From the NCBI GenBank assembly GCA_037903355.1, contig JBAJFE010000035.1, positions 124,001-188,000 on the forward strand: a stretch of DNA of 64,000 nt. The letters are read 5' to 3'. A model generated the notes under the pieces. It searched no databases and was not told the origin of the DNA. It worked only from the letters and a program-made list of their open reading frames with translations. Positions 1-12,598 of the stretch are shown piece after piece (the stretch's first letter is position 1; each line of letters starts with the position of its first letter). Both the position numbers and the translations under genes were made by a program. This DNA is from Trichuris trichiura (lineage: Eukaryota > Nematoda > Enoplea > Trichinellida > Trichuridae).

Positions 1-130
1 GTCAGTTTTTTTGAGACGATTCTCTCCTCCATTAGTTTTCGGGGTTTGCGATAACCGGAAAAGCTATCTACAGCTCAATATAATTTCAAGCTTTTTAGTT
101 CTCTTGGCTTGCGCGTGACCGAAAGCAGCA

Positions 131-3100
131 ATGAAAAAGTCATCAAAGACTAACGATGAAAATCTCTCGGGTAAGTATTAATGAATTGCGCAAATGTCTA
201 AACTTTACGAAATCTTGCTATGCTAGTCTGCTGTAAGCGAACAAGTTGTTAGTACAGACTGTGCCGAATTAGAGAGCATAATGTTTTTAAAAAATTATTA
301 CCAACGTGCTCGTTCGTATAACCATTGTCTAAAGAAACGCCTTCATCCGCTTCAAACGCGTTGTAGAGAAATTTAGATTATATTTTTTATTTTTCTTCTC
401 CACTATCGAATCTCACAAGACTATCGAATGGGAGTTTGACTCATACAATTCAAAATTAGCATTCTAGTTTTATTCTGGTTGTTTAACCGATGAAACTGAA
501 TAAAACAAAAGCATATTTCGATGCCACAAAGTTTATCATTTGCCTCACGCGTATTTATTGCACGAACTCTGCAAATTACTCCCTACGCATCACTATGATA
601 CAGTACAGTCCTTTCAAGAGCTGCCTATTCCAGCGAAAAATTTACCGCGCAAAGCATTCTAAGAAAGTAGCACAATCGCAGAAGGCTACCATTTTTCCTC
701 TTTTACAACTTTCATTTTTTAAAGCCTGTTTTTAATCATACTTTCTAGCTAAGCTTATTCGTTAGGCGCTGATTGCTTTCTAGTGACGTTTCTGCACTGT
801 ATCAGTGCCCAAAAGCTGAGCTACGAACTAGTGATAGACGTACTGATCAAGGTTTAGACAGATTATGAGAGGGATATTTTTTCAGCTTTCTTTATCGCTG
901 TTGAACAGGGCGAAATTGGCAAGGTGAGTTCAATGCTGTTTAACTATCCGGAAATCCTTAAATGGTAAATATTCGAAAATGGTCAGACATCACTGCAGTT
1001 CATTCGATGCGTTTCTAGCGTCAATAGAGATGGTTTCTCGGCTCTTGATGTAGCCACTATGTTGAACCGTCATGAAATGAGCGAGCTTCTTCTTCGCTAC
1101 GGTTGTCAGGAAGATTGCCAATGTAAGCGTCTCAAACTCAGCGAAAAAACTGAGCAAGCAAAACTTTAGTTTCCGTCTCGGACCGACTGGAACAGTTGAA
1201 AACTTTGATCGACTGCGCTGAGAAAAAGTTATCGGATGCAACTAGCCAACCTACAGCGTCGAATAAGGTTGATGCCAGAATAACAAGTGGTGTCTAAGCT
1301 TTATTCATGATTTAGGCCGACGAACTTACCAGCCAGTTGGAATCTCATTTGCATATATTAAAAGAGATGAGAAATAATGTCACAGAATTGAGTAGCTAAC
1401 ATTGATAACCATTAACAGTTTCGTCATAAAATGTGCTTAGGTGTTCCCGCTCAACCCCGTTGCTTCATGCAAGTTGGCAGTGCATCCTCGCTAGTCATAT
1501 GGTTTGGTGATAACGCACTTAGCCCAACAGCTACAAAGTACAAAGGTGCGTATGAGTGACATAGGCAAGCACGTACGACTTTGTTTAAAATAAGAATTTT
1601 AGTAGAATGGTCAACTGATCCAGAGTTTAGAGATATCCAGACTATGATTATCGTTGACCTCCAGCAGCCTTGCGCTACGATACCAAACCTGTGCCCTAAT
1701 ATGAACTATTACGTGCGCGCATACGCTGGAAATTTCAAAGGCTTTAGCGAAGCAGCTGTGGCAAACCCGCTCTGTCTCACTCCTTCGTGTAAGCGGTCTG
1801 CTAAGCAGCGTTCGTACTAATCTGGATATTTTTCTTGCGTTCACTTTATAGGCTGGCGAGACCTAAGTCCTCAGTTCTTTCCAAGGGCAGCCAATCTTGA
1901 AACAACAAACGTCCTTATGGATCGCGTAAAAAAACTGGAAAAGGACGACTTCTCGTACAGCAGTTAGTGATATACGTTCTAGCTTTACTAACGCGTTGCG
2001 CATTACGCTGTTTCTTCTAGGCATACAGGCGGAAGGCGCGTCGGAGAAGCGTCGAAAGTTATCCTTGAAAAATCTGCTGCTTACTGACAACAGACTCCAC
2101 AAAGGAAACAAAAGGTAATTCACATCTTTGCCAGGAGAAAAGTTACTGCACTAGCTAACTTTTTGTAAAACACGATTTTTATATGATAATTAGAATAATA
2201 AGAAAAGAAATCGCGCGAAAACATAAATTATTCTTTTCCGAAATCAAGTAATGTCAGGCATAGACCTCATCAAGTACAAATAAGTCGTTATTTCCTCCTT
2301 TTCGGTTATGTGCCCACCTTCAGAGAAATGCAGGCTCCTTTCTGTTAACCATTCGGCAACCACGTTCTAAGTTTAGCGGTGAGCATGCCGGTTATCCCAT
2401 TCTGCCCTCCCTTGAGCCTAAGCCAAAATATGTCTTACGTTAGGTTTAGGCATAGGGAAGGGTAGAACAGGATTCCCAACGAAGCTACAATATAACGGTA
2501 CGTCGCATTACCAACAAGACCCACTTTTTAAAAGTTTTCTACCATATAGTATGCCTACCTTTCAGAGTTTGGACCATATTTTGCATTCCAAAGCAGTCAG
2601 CACTTCTGCCGATCGAAACATCCTCTGGTTCAGAACTTCAAGTTCTGCGGTTTTTTTGCTTTCAAAATTGTGGCGCTGGAGCGTCTGAAATAAATATTTT
2701 TTAAGTCGTGCATAACTGGAAGTTCTGTTTTAAAAACATTTTTGCTTTTTTGATTCGGGATTTTGATTCTCAGCATTTCAAAACAGACTTCCCAAAACTA
2801 GTTTCTTGAAGCTGATGTTTTCTTCTTTGAAGCTGGAAACCGTGCTGATTGTTTATTATTTTTTCAGCGGGCTCTATCTGGCAGCAGTGATGTATCGAGG
2901 CAATAAAGTTCTTCACACGTTCGAGGACCAAATCCCGCTTGTACTGATTGATAGCTCAGGGCCAACAACCATAGCTTCCCAGTTTCAATGGTTTCTCAAG
3001 GTGACCTGCCTTCTGTACTGCACGCATAATAATGGTCCCGAGGGTTTTAGCTATGCTGCGCGAAATCTTTGCCTTCAGTCTGTTGCACAGGCGATGCAGT

Positions 3101-6061
3101 CAGTCACTGCTCTTTGCTTACGTACCGCGTCAAGTTGATCCAAGCTATGCGTACTCTACAAGAAATCCTGGGGCAGGATGACCTTGGAATTGCGCATGTC
3201 CGACCAATTGTTGATCGAAATGAGAATGCAGTTTTTGTGACTGTTAAGAATGTGGAATCTAGTCGATCTATACCGGTTTACACACCCCGCCTACTTCTCA
3301 CATTGAATCAAGGCAGATCTGTTGTAGGGTTTTCCGTTCAAGTGGTGCTCAATCGAAAAACTGAAGAGACGGGTCGCGTTAACGGTCAGCAAAGAAGAGA
3401 CTCTTGATCGCTTGCTGCTAAAAAGTGTTCAGGTACAAATTGCTCATATTCACTAATGAGTACATTTTTATCAACGCAAAAAGGAAAGTCATACTACACT
3501 AAGCGTTAGCGGAAAAATTATAACGTCGTTTGCCTCCTCTTTCAAGGCACAGATAAATCGTGTTATATGGCAACGTTTTTTATTGAACTTTGCATAATTA
3601 TTCATGTGATCGATGATGAAATTTCTTTTACATCCGGTATTACCACTTCCACATCTGTTAGGAATGCATCAGTTACCACCGGAGCTCGACTGTTAAGCTC
3701 GAAGACGGGCTTTACGTAGGCTACATAATGCTGGAATCGTCATTGAGCGAAATGAAAATTCTTTCCGCCGCATTTCCGTCGAACGTTATCCCCTTTGCGC
3801 GTGTAAGAAGAAACGCTCATGTTTCCCGGTAGGCATTTCGCAAGACGTCATTCGGTGCGGAAATGAATGGAACAAATTTCAGAGATGAATGGGAATGGCT
3901 ACGTTCATTCAAGCAAGAAACCGGCGAAAGAAATAGTCCCAGCATTTGCCAACTGGTGTTTCACTGGGAAGTGATAAACGCCGTCAGCAGTTTGCTTAGG
4001 GGGCGGATAGGATTAAAAGAGGAACAAGTTGAACTTGTCCAAATGTACCTGCATGAAGTTGTCGAAATAACAGATACTGTATCCTTCATTCTCCTTTTAC
4101 CTCCCGACAATATACGCTTCATTCCAAATCCGGAAACTGAGGCGGAAAATAGCGACAGTCACGCATGTCCGGTGAAGATATTGGAAATTGGTATGAAATG
4201 GGAGTTTATTAATTCCATTTAACAAAATAGGCTATAGAACGTGACTGCACGAACGGTTTTCGTTAATCACAAGGATTTTGTTTCATAAATTAATTTTCTA
4301 ATATTATTTTAGGAATTATTCCGATGTAACTTAAAATATTCTAAGCAACATGTATTTTTGAACTTTCTTAGGTTTAGATGGAAAAGTTATATCCGTATGT
4401 AGAAAGTTTGGACTTAACGACTGCATTCCGCGTAACGTAGACACAAGCGCGATTCACCTCAATTGGTTGGCGTTGTCAAACAATGTCCAAGCGCTTAAAA
4501 TTCCGCTAGCTTTCGGTTTACAGCGTTTTTCAACATTTCTTTTGTTACAGCGAATCTCAGACTTTATTACCCGGAATTTATGTCCGATATTTCCTACATC
4601 TCCACATTCCTGGATGTTCATACGACCGTTTTGCGGTGGCTTCTACGTCAGGTGAGATGAGACAGTTCCTTCAGTCAGTGCATTTTAGTTTATCTAAAGG
4701 CCTTGGACAGCAGAGAAGAAAATGAGCTACAGCAAAGGTTGAAAGAGTGCGTCTCATTACAACATGAAGTTGAACATTTGTGGACGTCCTCTCGTTGGAT
4801 CGGAACGATCATTTCCGAAATAAAGAGAAACGCCAAAGACCATAGCATAACTTTGGGTGATATGTTGAATTACTTCCATCAAAATGAAGAGGAATTTCAA
4901 AAAATTATTAATGACGTACCGTACAAATGGTTGTTTCCTTTGCCGGAAGAAGCAGAGTCTGCTGAAGTCAAAAATGCTGAATTTGAAGTGGAAGAACCTG
5001 AACATCAATCAGATTCAGGCTGCTACTCTGATCATTCAGTCGATCGATACAGTTGCACTGACGCCGGTCAACTATCTGTATTATGCAATAGTAAAGAACT
5101 GGAACAAAAGAATGATTCCGCTTCAACCATCCTGAGCGAGGACATTCGCAGGAAGCAATCGTACGGTAGACTGCCTTCTTTTAAATGCCAAAGCGTTGAG
5201 GAAACGCAAGAAATGCCATTTATTCCCCTGCAAAGCAGCGCCTCTGAGACTTTTTGCAATCGGCTTAGTAGGCGTTGTCCGCCAAAGCCGAACATTTCCA
5301 AACAACACTTATCCGAAATTGCGGACGTAAAAAATGATAGCAGCTTGGAAACTCCTACAGACGATAGTAATTCTCAGCCTATCAGACAAGCGCAGTCGTC
5401 AGCGGATGTTAGCCAGCGAAAACTTTTAAGAAATATTGCTTCTACGCAAAAGCATTGCGCTTCAGACGGAAGCCTATATGAAAAGATTCGAGTAAAGCAG
5501 TCATCTACCTGTTCGTTGCCAGCGGAACAAAGCAACGGCAGCTCACCGCACAGCGAAAATGTTGATGACAATTTGGCAAGTATCGATCAGCTTTACCTTA
5601 GAAGAAACTATCTCTTAAGCGAAAGGAAACAGGAAGTTCAATCTTTTCAAGCAGACCAAAGTAACAACAATCCGTCGAATTCACGAGAAAAAATAAAATT
5701 TAGTAACAATGGGAAAAACGTGATGCCTGGCCAACCGGAAGTTAGAAGCGTCAAGGTGCACTTAGCCTTTCCTGGTGTTTTCCCTGATATTGCCAGCGTT
5801 AACTTACGAATAACGGGAAACGTGACTGCAAAGGATGTCATAGAGCAAGTGACCAGGCGTTATTCCAATGTGTTGTCTCTGGATACTGACAGGTTGGAGC
5901 AGCTGTGCCTTGTTGTGGTTTTGGGTGCTCGTGAGCGTTGTCTCCGGGATGATTACCCAGTTTTGTGTCTCAAATACCCATGGCAGAAGGGCAAACTTCT
6001 CATACGGAAGCGTAGCGATCTACTTACTGCCTTGGAATGTGGAAATGAAGCGGAAGTCTGA
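131..6061 (+). CDS. ANKFN1: ANKFN1 / wide-awake (WAKE) homologue: ankyrin, FN3 and RA domain protein
   Basis: I assembled 17 exons: 131-170, 886-964, 1019-1122, 1170-1267, 1316-1391, 1441-1545, 1603-1788, 1852-1962, 2021-2114, 2868-3034, 3091-3275, 3328-3432, 3662-3828, 3883-4190, 4372-4515, 4551-4651 and 4700-6061. All phases agree and give about 1143 residues. Residues 14-75 hold ankyrin-like repeat sequence (GFSALDVATMLNRHEMSELL). Residues about 134-230 form an FN3 domain (VEWSTDPEF, NYYVRAYAGNFKGFSE). The central part carries signatures I know from ANKFN1/WAKE: EDQIPLVLID, GLYVGYIMLESS, SRDEWEWL and EVVEITDTVSFILL. A long polar, serine-rich stretch follows, then a Ras-association domain near the C-terminus (VRSVKVHLAFPGVF onwards). 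In flies WAKE is a cytoplasmic clock-output adaptor that controls neuronal excitability; the role here is inferred by family. The ankyrin part is short. The first exon (KKSSKTNDENLSG) is the least certain part. Confidence 0.85.
2320..2495. repeat. Fold-back (MITE-like) element inside an ANKFN1 intron
   Basis: This lies in the 753-base intron between the exons ending at 2114 and starting at 2868. The outer arms are TTATCCCATTCTGCCC (about 2392) and GGGTAGAACAGGATT (about 2460). The inner arms are GAGCCTAAGCC and GGTTTAGGC. The left flank GAGAAATGCAGG recurs in the copies near 14.2 and 24.6 kb. It is one member of a dispersed inverted-repeat family. Confidence 0.6.
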
Positions 6062-6093
6062 TGTCATTCGCTTAAGTGATTTAAATTATTTAA

Positions 6094-6099
6094 AATAAA
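6094..6099 (+). terminator. Poly(A) signal AATAAA for the ANKFN1-like gene
   Basis: A canonical AATAAA hexamer sits 33 bases after the stop codon of the ANKFN1-like gene. Cleavage would follow at about 6110-6130. Confidence 0.55.
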
Positions 6100-8517
6100 C
6101 TGTTCATTTGTGTTTATCTATTTCCATGGGTAGCCGGGGTTGAAAACCAAATGAAATTTGGGTTTCTTCCATTAGGCCCCCAGAAATAATGCAGTTGAAA
6201 AGTGGATCACGTTTTGTTAGACGAAGTAACAGCAGGTAGCTGAAATAAGAACCGTTTGGCGCAAATAATAGTAAGTCTAGAACCTCCCATTGGCTTTTGT
6301 TTAGGCCGCATGCAGTTACATCGCAAATTGAACTTGACTTTACTTATAACTACAGTAATCTTGTGCGCCATGTCGAAAAAAAGTCGATTATATTAACACG
6401 AACAATGTTTAACACGTCCCAAGCGTAACTTTCTATAAAATTTGCTTCACACGAAGCAAAATTTGCTGAAAATTATAAAGGTTCTTTTGGAACAAGTTTA
6501 TTAAAGCTGCCGGCTTAACAGTTTTTCAACTGTCCTCTTCATCGATGTAGTTCCGGATCAATTTTATTCGGAATTGCTGCGGAACTGTTCAATGAAGATG
6601 AAACCAACCTGCAGCTTATCATTGTAAACTTTTACATTCACTGGAGTATGCTAACGTGACGCAGTCAGTCACTACGTCTCTATCAACTGCTAGGCACCAG
6701 GAGACACGTCCAGCACAGGGTATCTTGCCTGTCTGACCCCGGGGTCAGCCTCCGTTTAGTACAGCGCGTTCATTCAGCATGCATATACGCACATATGCAG
6801 TGTAAGCGTACGCGTACAAGTGTCCTGGAAGCATATGCACGGGATTGTGGGTTTAAGTATAGGTTTAGGTTTAGCCGAAGGCATTAAAGATTGACAGCTA
6901 GAGAAACTATTACTGGCCATGCCAAGTTCGCTGCGTGAAGCTGGGACGCACCCATACATGTGTACTAGAAGCGAACAATACACTTATTTCCAAGCTTCCT
7001 TGCTTTTCTTACCGCGTAATCAGTGCATACGGTGATATAAGACGAAAGAATTGTCAGGTACAGTGAATGGCGCGACTTCGAACCGTAGGGACAAGAAAAA
7101 CAAAAAATAACAACATAAAAGAAAACAAAGTAAAGTTAAAAGAGTATAATGAAAGAATGCTAATAAGTAAAAAGTTTTTAAAAGAAACACGTTATAAATA
7201 AAACAGAAACAACATTGATGAAATGGTAAAAAATAGAATAAAAATTCTGGAAAAAGAAGGTAAATGTAAAAACAAGTACAAGGAATTGCTATTCCACAAA
7301 ACAGCGAATCCTGAAATTCTTGCTATTCCTTCTATCCCCTTGTGTTCTAAGGTTACGGATGCCGGTTTTTAATATTACCATATTTTTAAATGCGAGCTTA
7401 AGTAAGCGAACATAAACGCGGGAGCAAAATACAGTAAAACCTCCGAAATTGACCACTCCTATATGGTGACCACCTCCGTGTCCGCCCGTTAGCTGAGCCA
7501 CTTATACCCACTTGCTATATGTTGAACACCTTTGTTGACCAGTCTTCCCCAGTCCGTTGGGTGGTAAACTTACGGGGGTTTTACTGTATTAACTGTAACT
7601 GTATTAACTGCGCTGAAAATGTACTAAAGGTTCCTTCGAACTTGATTATTCTTTTCTTTTACAGAATAAACCGATTTTTGAAAAGTACGAAAAATATTGC
7701 TACCCTTTCGGGATAGCGATATATCCCGCCATCGGCGTAAAATAAAAATGAGCGATTTATTCTGTACGAAAACAATAATAAAGCTAGTGATATTAAATAG
7801 TTTTTAAGCCTGACCCGCCGAGTTTTGCGGTTTTGATGTTTGCTGATTTAAGATCGCCTTCCCTGCTGATATGGCTTTATTACGGAGAGTCTGTTCCATT
7901 GATACGTAAAATAAACTTTAATTTTCCGGAGCTTTCGGGTCTCAAAGCCTGCCCCCTGCTGTACAAAGACTTCTTGTCGAAAATTATAGTACGAACAAAT
8001 GGTATAGTCAGGAAGGCCAACGTTCAAAAGTGAACGTTAGAGTGGGACGCAACTAGACTCTACCAACGGGATTAGTCGGATCCCGAAAGCTTCACTATTC
8101 CCTTAAAATTATAAACGGAGTTTTTGCAACTAAATTGTGAAGCTTTTCAAACATTGAAACACGGCCAGTAATTTAAGGCATTTGTACCTTCGTCAAGATG
8201 ACTGGCGGGAATCATTTGCCTTTGACGAAACCGGGAATGCTTTCACCATTCCCGCGCGGATCATCTGTACTAGTTCGAGGCAGCTGCTGTTATGTTGCAC
8301 ACGATGCAGCTCCCATCATCCAGTTCATACTTCACGTCCGTATTAATCATTTCGTAATCTAAAGAATTTCGTATCAGCACGTGTGACATAGCAAAGCGGT
8401 ACTTTGAAATGTTCACCTCTAAAGTTTAAAGTTCATAGAAAAAATTAACGCTTGCAAAAGGCCACATGTACACATGTTTCACCGTTTGGCCATTTAAAAT
8501 AGCTGAATTGGCATCGG
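6100..8517. other. Intergenic region without a recognised gene
   Basis: Open frames here are short and show no family match. A degraded piece of the fold-back family may lie at 6770-6960 (GGTTTAGGTTTAGCC). The stretch 7080-7280 is strongly A-rich. The last few hundred bases should hold the promoter of the trehalose-6-phosphate synthase gene, but I see no clear core element. Confidence 0.5.
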
Positions 8518-11500
8518 ATGAACTTTCAAGACGGAGTTGCCGTTTGGCCCTCCATTGAATCAAAGATCGCGTTGACGATTCCTCTCAGCGATGTCCTGCA
8601 ACCACCAGGAAGGCGCGTCGAAAAGTCAGACTCGGCAGTCATTCTGTTTTCGTTAGGCTTGAAAACAATGTCTTTCAGCCAAAAAACTTGGACCACCATT
8701 CGTACAGGCGCCTGAGAACGTTGGCAGCCACGATTTTGAAACCATTGCTAGCACAATGCAACAGCTAATCAAAGGCATCGATTCAACATGTACTTTTTCC
8801 TTTGAAACGGCGGAACGATCGGAAAACACGTCCTGCGCTTATCTGTACGAATACGCCACACCGATATTGACCAAATGTTATGAAAATAAGGATGGACCTT
8901 TCGAAGAGGCCAATCAGGGCTTGATGCTTCTTTTGGAACATTGTTTAGCCTTTCATCTTACGAACCTGGCATGCATATCGCATTTCGTCCAAGGACTTGG
9001 CAATTCTGTTGGAGACTTTCTTCGTGAAAACTACAACTGCATAGCCCACTGCGACCGCAGACGCAATACTGCCTATTGCGTCGTCCTCATGCAACAGTTA
9101 GGCGTCTCAGTTTGTCCTTGTTCATTATTGCAGCGCCTCCGCTTTTTAGGTTGACTCTTTATGACATAGTCAGCGCGACTGGAATTCTTAATATAGTCTT
9201 CTTTAAAGTTCCAGCTTTGAAGGAGGTTATTCTGACAGAACAGCCACGTGGCGACGTATCTACCACCAGTGGAGCTAACTCGCCAAAGCAAAGGGTAAAT
9301 AAGAATCAGTTGACCTATGTTAAGCAGGAGGAAGGATGCGAAGAAACGCAGAGAATGATTCCCGAACAGGAGCAGGTACCGCTTACTGCTTAAAGTCAGG
9401 AATAATACGCCACATTTTTTAGGCTCGCCTTGTCGCTATATCCAACGCACCGCCGATTAAAATAAGGATGGACGAAAGTGGTTCGGTTAAAATTGAACAA
9501 GGGAGCGGAGGTCTCGTGACTTGTTGCGAGCCAGCCCTCAGGGACAATCCGAACAACGTTTGGCTTGTCTGTTTGGGGTCATCGATTCCCGTGGCCACTC
9601 CGCCCGGTCGTGGAAACGCTATACCAACGAAAGACGCTGAAACCTCAAAGATTACGCTAGTCGAAGATCGTCTCAAGGAATTCTGCAGAGATCATTACCA
9701 GCTATATCCGGTGTCGGTTCCCAAACAAGATTACGATATTTACTACGGTGGCATATCCAATGGTCTCCTATGGCCCGCTCTGCATCATCTTAACGAATAC
9801 GTTGCTCAGGAGTACGAAAATCCCTTTATTCTAACGGACCATTGGCATGCTTATATGCGGGTCAACTTCTACTTTGCCGTCGATGCATTGCGTAAATGCG
9901 GCAACCTTGATTTTTTATGGGTGCACGATTACCACTTAACGCTGGTAGCCATGATCATAAGGATGTACAAACCAAAAATTGAGACCGGTTTTTTCCTGCA
10001 CATCCCTTTCGACCCTTCCAAAGACTTTTTCGCTAAGTATCATCCAATGGCGACGATAATCTTACGTGCATTGCTAAAGTTCCAAAAGCTGGGATTTCAA
10101 ACCACCCGCGACGCGACGAGGTTTGTTGGGTACATTCAAGAACGCCTTGACGGGGTAGTGGTAGTCGAAAATACAGCCAAGCAAAAATGGTACGCTGAGT
10201 ACCAAGGAGTTAAGTGCTCAATTGGCGTCTTTCCCGTATCGGTAAAAAATGAAGACTTTCTCAAGCTTACTTACGATCAAGAAATCCAGACGATGGCGAA
10301 CGCCGTTAGGGAACAGATAATGGGACGCAGAACTGGAAAGCTGTTCTTAAGCGCCGAGCGGCTCGACTACACTAAAGGAATAAGGGAGAGACTAATTGCA
10401 CTCGAGCTTTACATGAACAAATACCCGGAACGAGCCGAGAACGACCGGTTCATCCAAGTAGCTATTATCAATCGATCTTCTATCAGAGCTTACAGGTAGC
10501 GCACTGATTAACACTTGAACAGCAGCAATCGCTCTACCGCGCCTTTTTCAGAAAATATCAAGAGGGGTGCTTAGAAATTGCGCGAAGAATTCAAGGCAGA
10601 TTCGAAACAGAGGAAAAGTGCCCGCTGATAATGATAACCTCTGGTCTTCCGCGGCGTGTGCTTGTTGCCCACTATCTAGCAATGGACATAGGGCTTGTGA
10701 CATCCTCAGCGGACGGAATGAACTTGGTAGCCAAAGAGATGCTTCTATGCAATCCGAATGCCAGACTTGTCTTGTCCGTTGGTACTGGATTTGAGTCGCA
10801 GCTTTATCAAGCTGGCTTTTATCCCGAAAAAGGAGAAAAATACTACATGCGCGTCGACAACATCAAAAATGCCGAACAATACTGCGATATTCTGTATAAG
10901 GCGGCAACTGAGGAACCGCGGGCGGCCGCTCGGCACGGAAGAAGGCTGCAACAGTTTATCGTTAATAACGACATTGAAAAATGGCGTCAGAACTATTTAG
11001 ACCCTCTGTGGGACGACAAAAGGTGGGAAAGCAGCAATGTCACAACATTAGAAGAATTTTACAGGGTGGCGCGGAAGATAAGACACTTGCGCAGGAGGAT
11101 AGTGACCAACGTGTGTCAAGGGTTGGGCAGCCGGAAACGAGACTGGGCATCCCTGGACAACATGCTCACCTCTTTAATGCAGAGCTGTCCAGCCAATGAG
11201 CTGACTAAAATACGGGTAAAAACGCGAGCGGGAAATGACCTTCTAATCGACGTGAACAATGAACTTGTCCAACTGCACAAGGAATTGAAATTTTCACAGA
11301 TACTGCCGTTGGCGAACCGCGATTTGGATTTTAAAACTTTTTCCTCTTTACTGGCTGAGTACACCGCTATATCAACAGTTGACTTTGCGGAGGAGATAAG
11401 GAAAGCAAGACGGCTCATCGGGCGTAAAGCTATGTTCGACTTTTTCGTATCTTCTTTTTACGGAACATTAACCCGACGGACGTCAACTACTCTTATGTCC

Positions 11501-12328
11501 CAACAGCCCATGTACGGCGCTTTAGTAGTAAATTCCTTTGCAAGACAGTGCACAGCTCGCACGGTTATTATATCGGCAACTGGCTTGAGGAACCACGGTT
11601 TGCTGGACGACTTCCCGGTCGATACAAAGAGCATAGACTTTGGCGGGTTCATGGGTCAGGAATGGAAATTCTTTTCGCAAGACTTTGAAATGTACTCTTG
11701 CCTACCCGTCTTCCCGGCATCAATTCAAGAGCATATGGTCCGACTGTACCAACGAGTTCGCGAAGCTGCCAACGATCCCGGCAACGAAATATTCAACATC
11801 ATAGGCGGTGGCATATGCTTGCATACCCATTGCCTTAAGGTTCCTCAACAGGATTGTTACAGCTCGATTCCAATGCCGGAAGCCAACCGTTGGTACTCCC
11901 AAGTCAAAGACATTGTCGCTGATGTTGGCAGCTTGTCGTCGCTTTGCGATGTGCAGGACAATGGTACGCATATCATAGTTCAAATGAAACAGTCAGGCCT
12001 GAATGGCAAATTCACCAAAGCAGATGGTTTGGCGGTATACTGCGAAAAGATGGGCATAAGCATTGGCCAACAAAAGGTGCTCGTATGCGGTAGTTCGCTG
12101 TCTGATCTGCCTATGGTTGAATACTTGCTTAGCAGAAGTGCCGAGAACGTCAGCGCCGTATGGGTTGAATCGAATGTGCTTGTTCGCCATGCGGTTACAT
12201 CCTTATTCAAAAAGTACGGCAACAATAGTTTAGCATTTGTCGCCTTCCCAGAAGTGCTCATAGCCGCTCTGGCGGAACCGCTTTTAATCGACGAGATGAG
12301 AAGAATGTTTGCGGAACCATCACTGTAA
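8518..12328 (+). CDS. tps: Trehalose-6-phosphate synthase (GT20) with phosphatase-like C-terminal domain
   Basis: The enzyme makes trehalose 6-phosphate from UDP-glucose and glucose 6-phosphate. Exons are 8518-8637, 8708-9096, 9150-9375, 9423-10495 and 10552-12328, in phase, giving 1194 residues, a usual size for nematode TPS. The first exon and start are uncertain. Residues 1-245 are an extension I do not recognise. The GT20 domain starts at ARLVAISNAPP. Family motifs are present: SGGLVT, YYGGISNGLLWPALHH, WVHDYHL, GFFLHIPFD, SAERLDYTKGI (Arg and Lys of the active site), NRSSIRAY and DGMNLVAKE. One usual residue differs: the loop normally reading SNR is SNA. The C-terminal half resembles trehalose phosphatase (HAD fold) but has no DxDGT nucleophile motif, and the last HAD motif reads CGSSLSDLPM in place of GDDxTD, so it is probably not catalytic. 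NDUFS5 lies 270 bases downstream. Confidence 0.93.
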
Positions 12329-12342
12329 ACAACGCGTTTTGG

Positions 12343-12348
12343 AATAAA
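12343..12348 (+). terminator. Poly(A) signal AATAAA for the trehalose synthase gene
   Basis: AATAAA lies 14 bases after the stop codon, within GGAATAAAGA. It falls in the short gap before NDUFS5, so the two genes probably have separate 3' ends. Confidence 0.6.
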
Positions 12349-12598
12349 GAATGGGCAGTCATAGCAGTGTTTTCTTGTATTTTCGTATAGTTTAAAATAG
12401 AGGCTGTAGATAACTCTTGAAGCGTTGTAAAAGTACAACTGAACAAAAAAATCATGACGCGTTTTTTAAAAATGTGTGAAATTTCATTTCGACTTACAGT
12501 ACAAAAAGAACGCAGGTTTTGTTCATTCTGTAGTTCAAGCTGCGATACGCTTATTTGGTGTAACGTTTTCCTCTGCGTTCTCTCCGGAATTCGCTTGA

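Noticed and set aside
10490..10560. Apparent frame break in the trehalose synthase core
   Set aside because: The first intron boundaries tried did not fit in phase, but a 56-base intron (10496-10551, GTAGCG to TTTTTCAG) restores IRAYR-KYQEG exactly, so the gene is intact.
11980..12438. 152-codon minus-strand open frame over the end of the trehalose synthase
   Set aside because: It is antisense to a well-supported coding exon and has no family match; it is a shadow frame.
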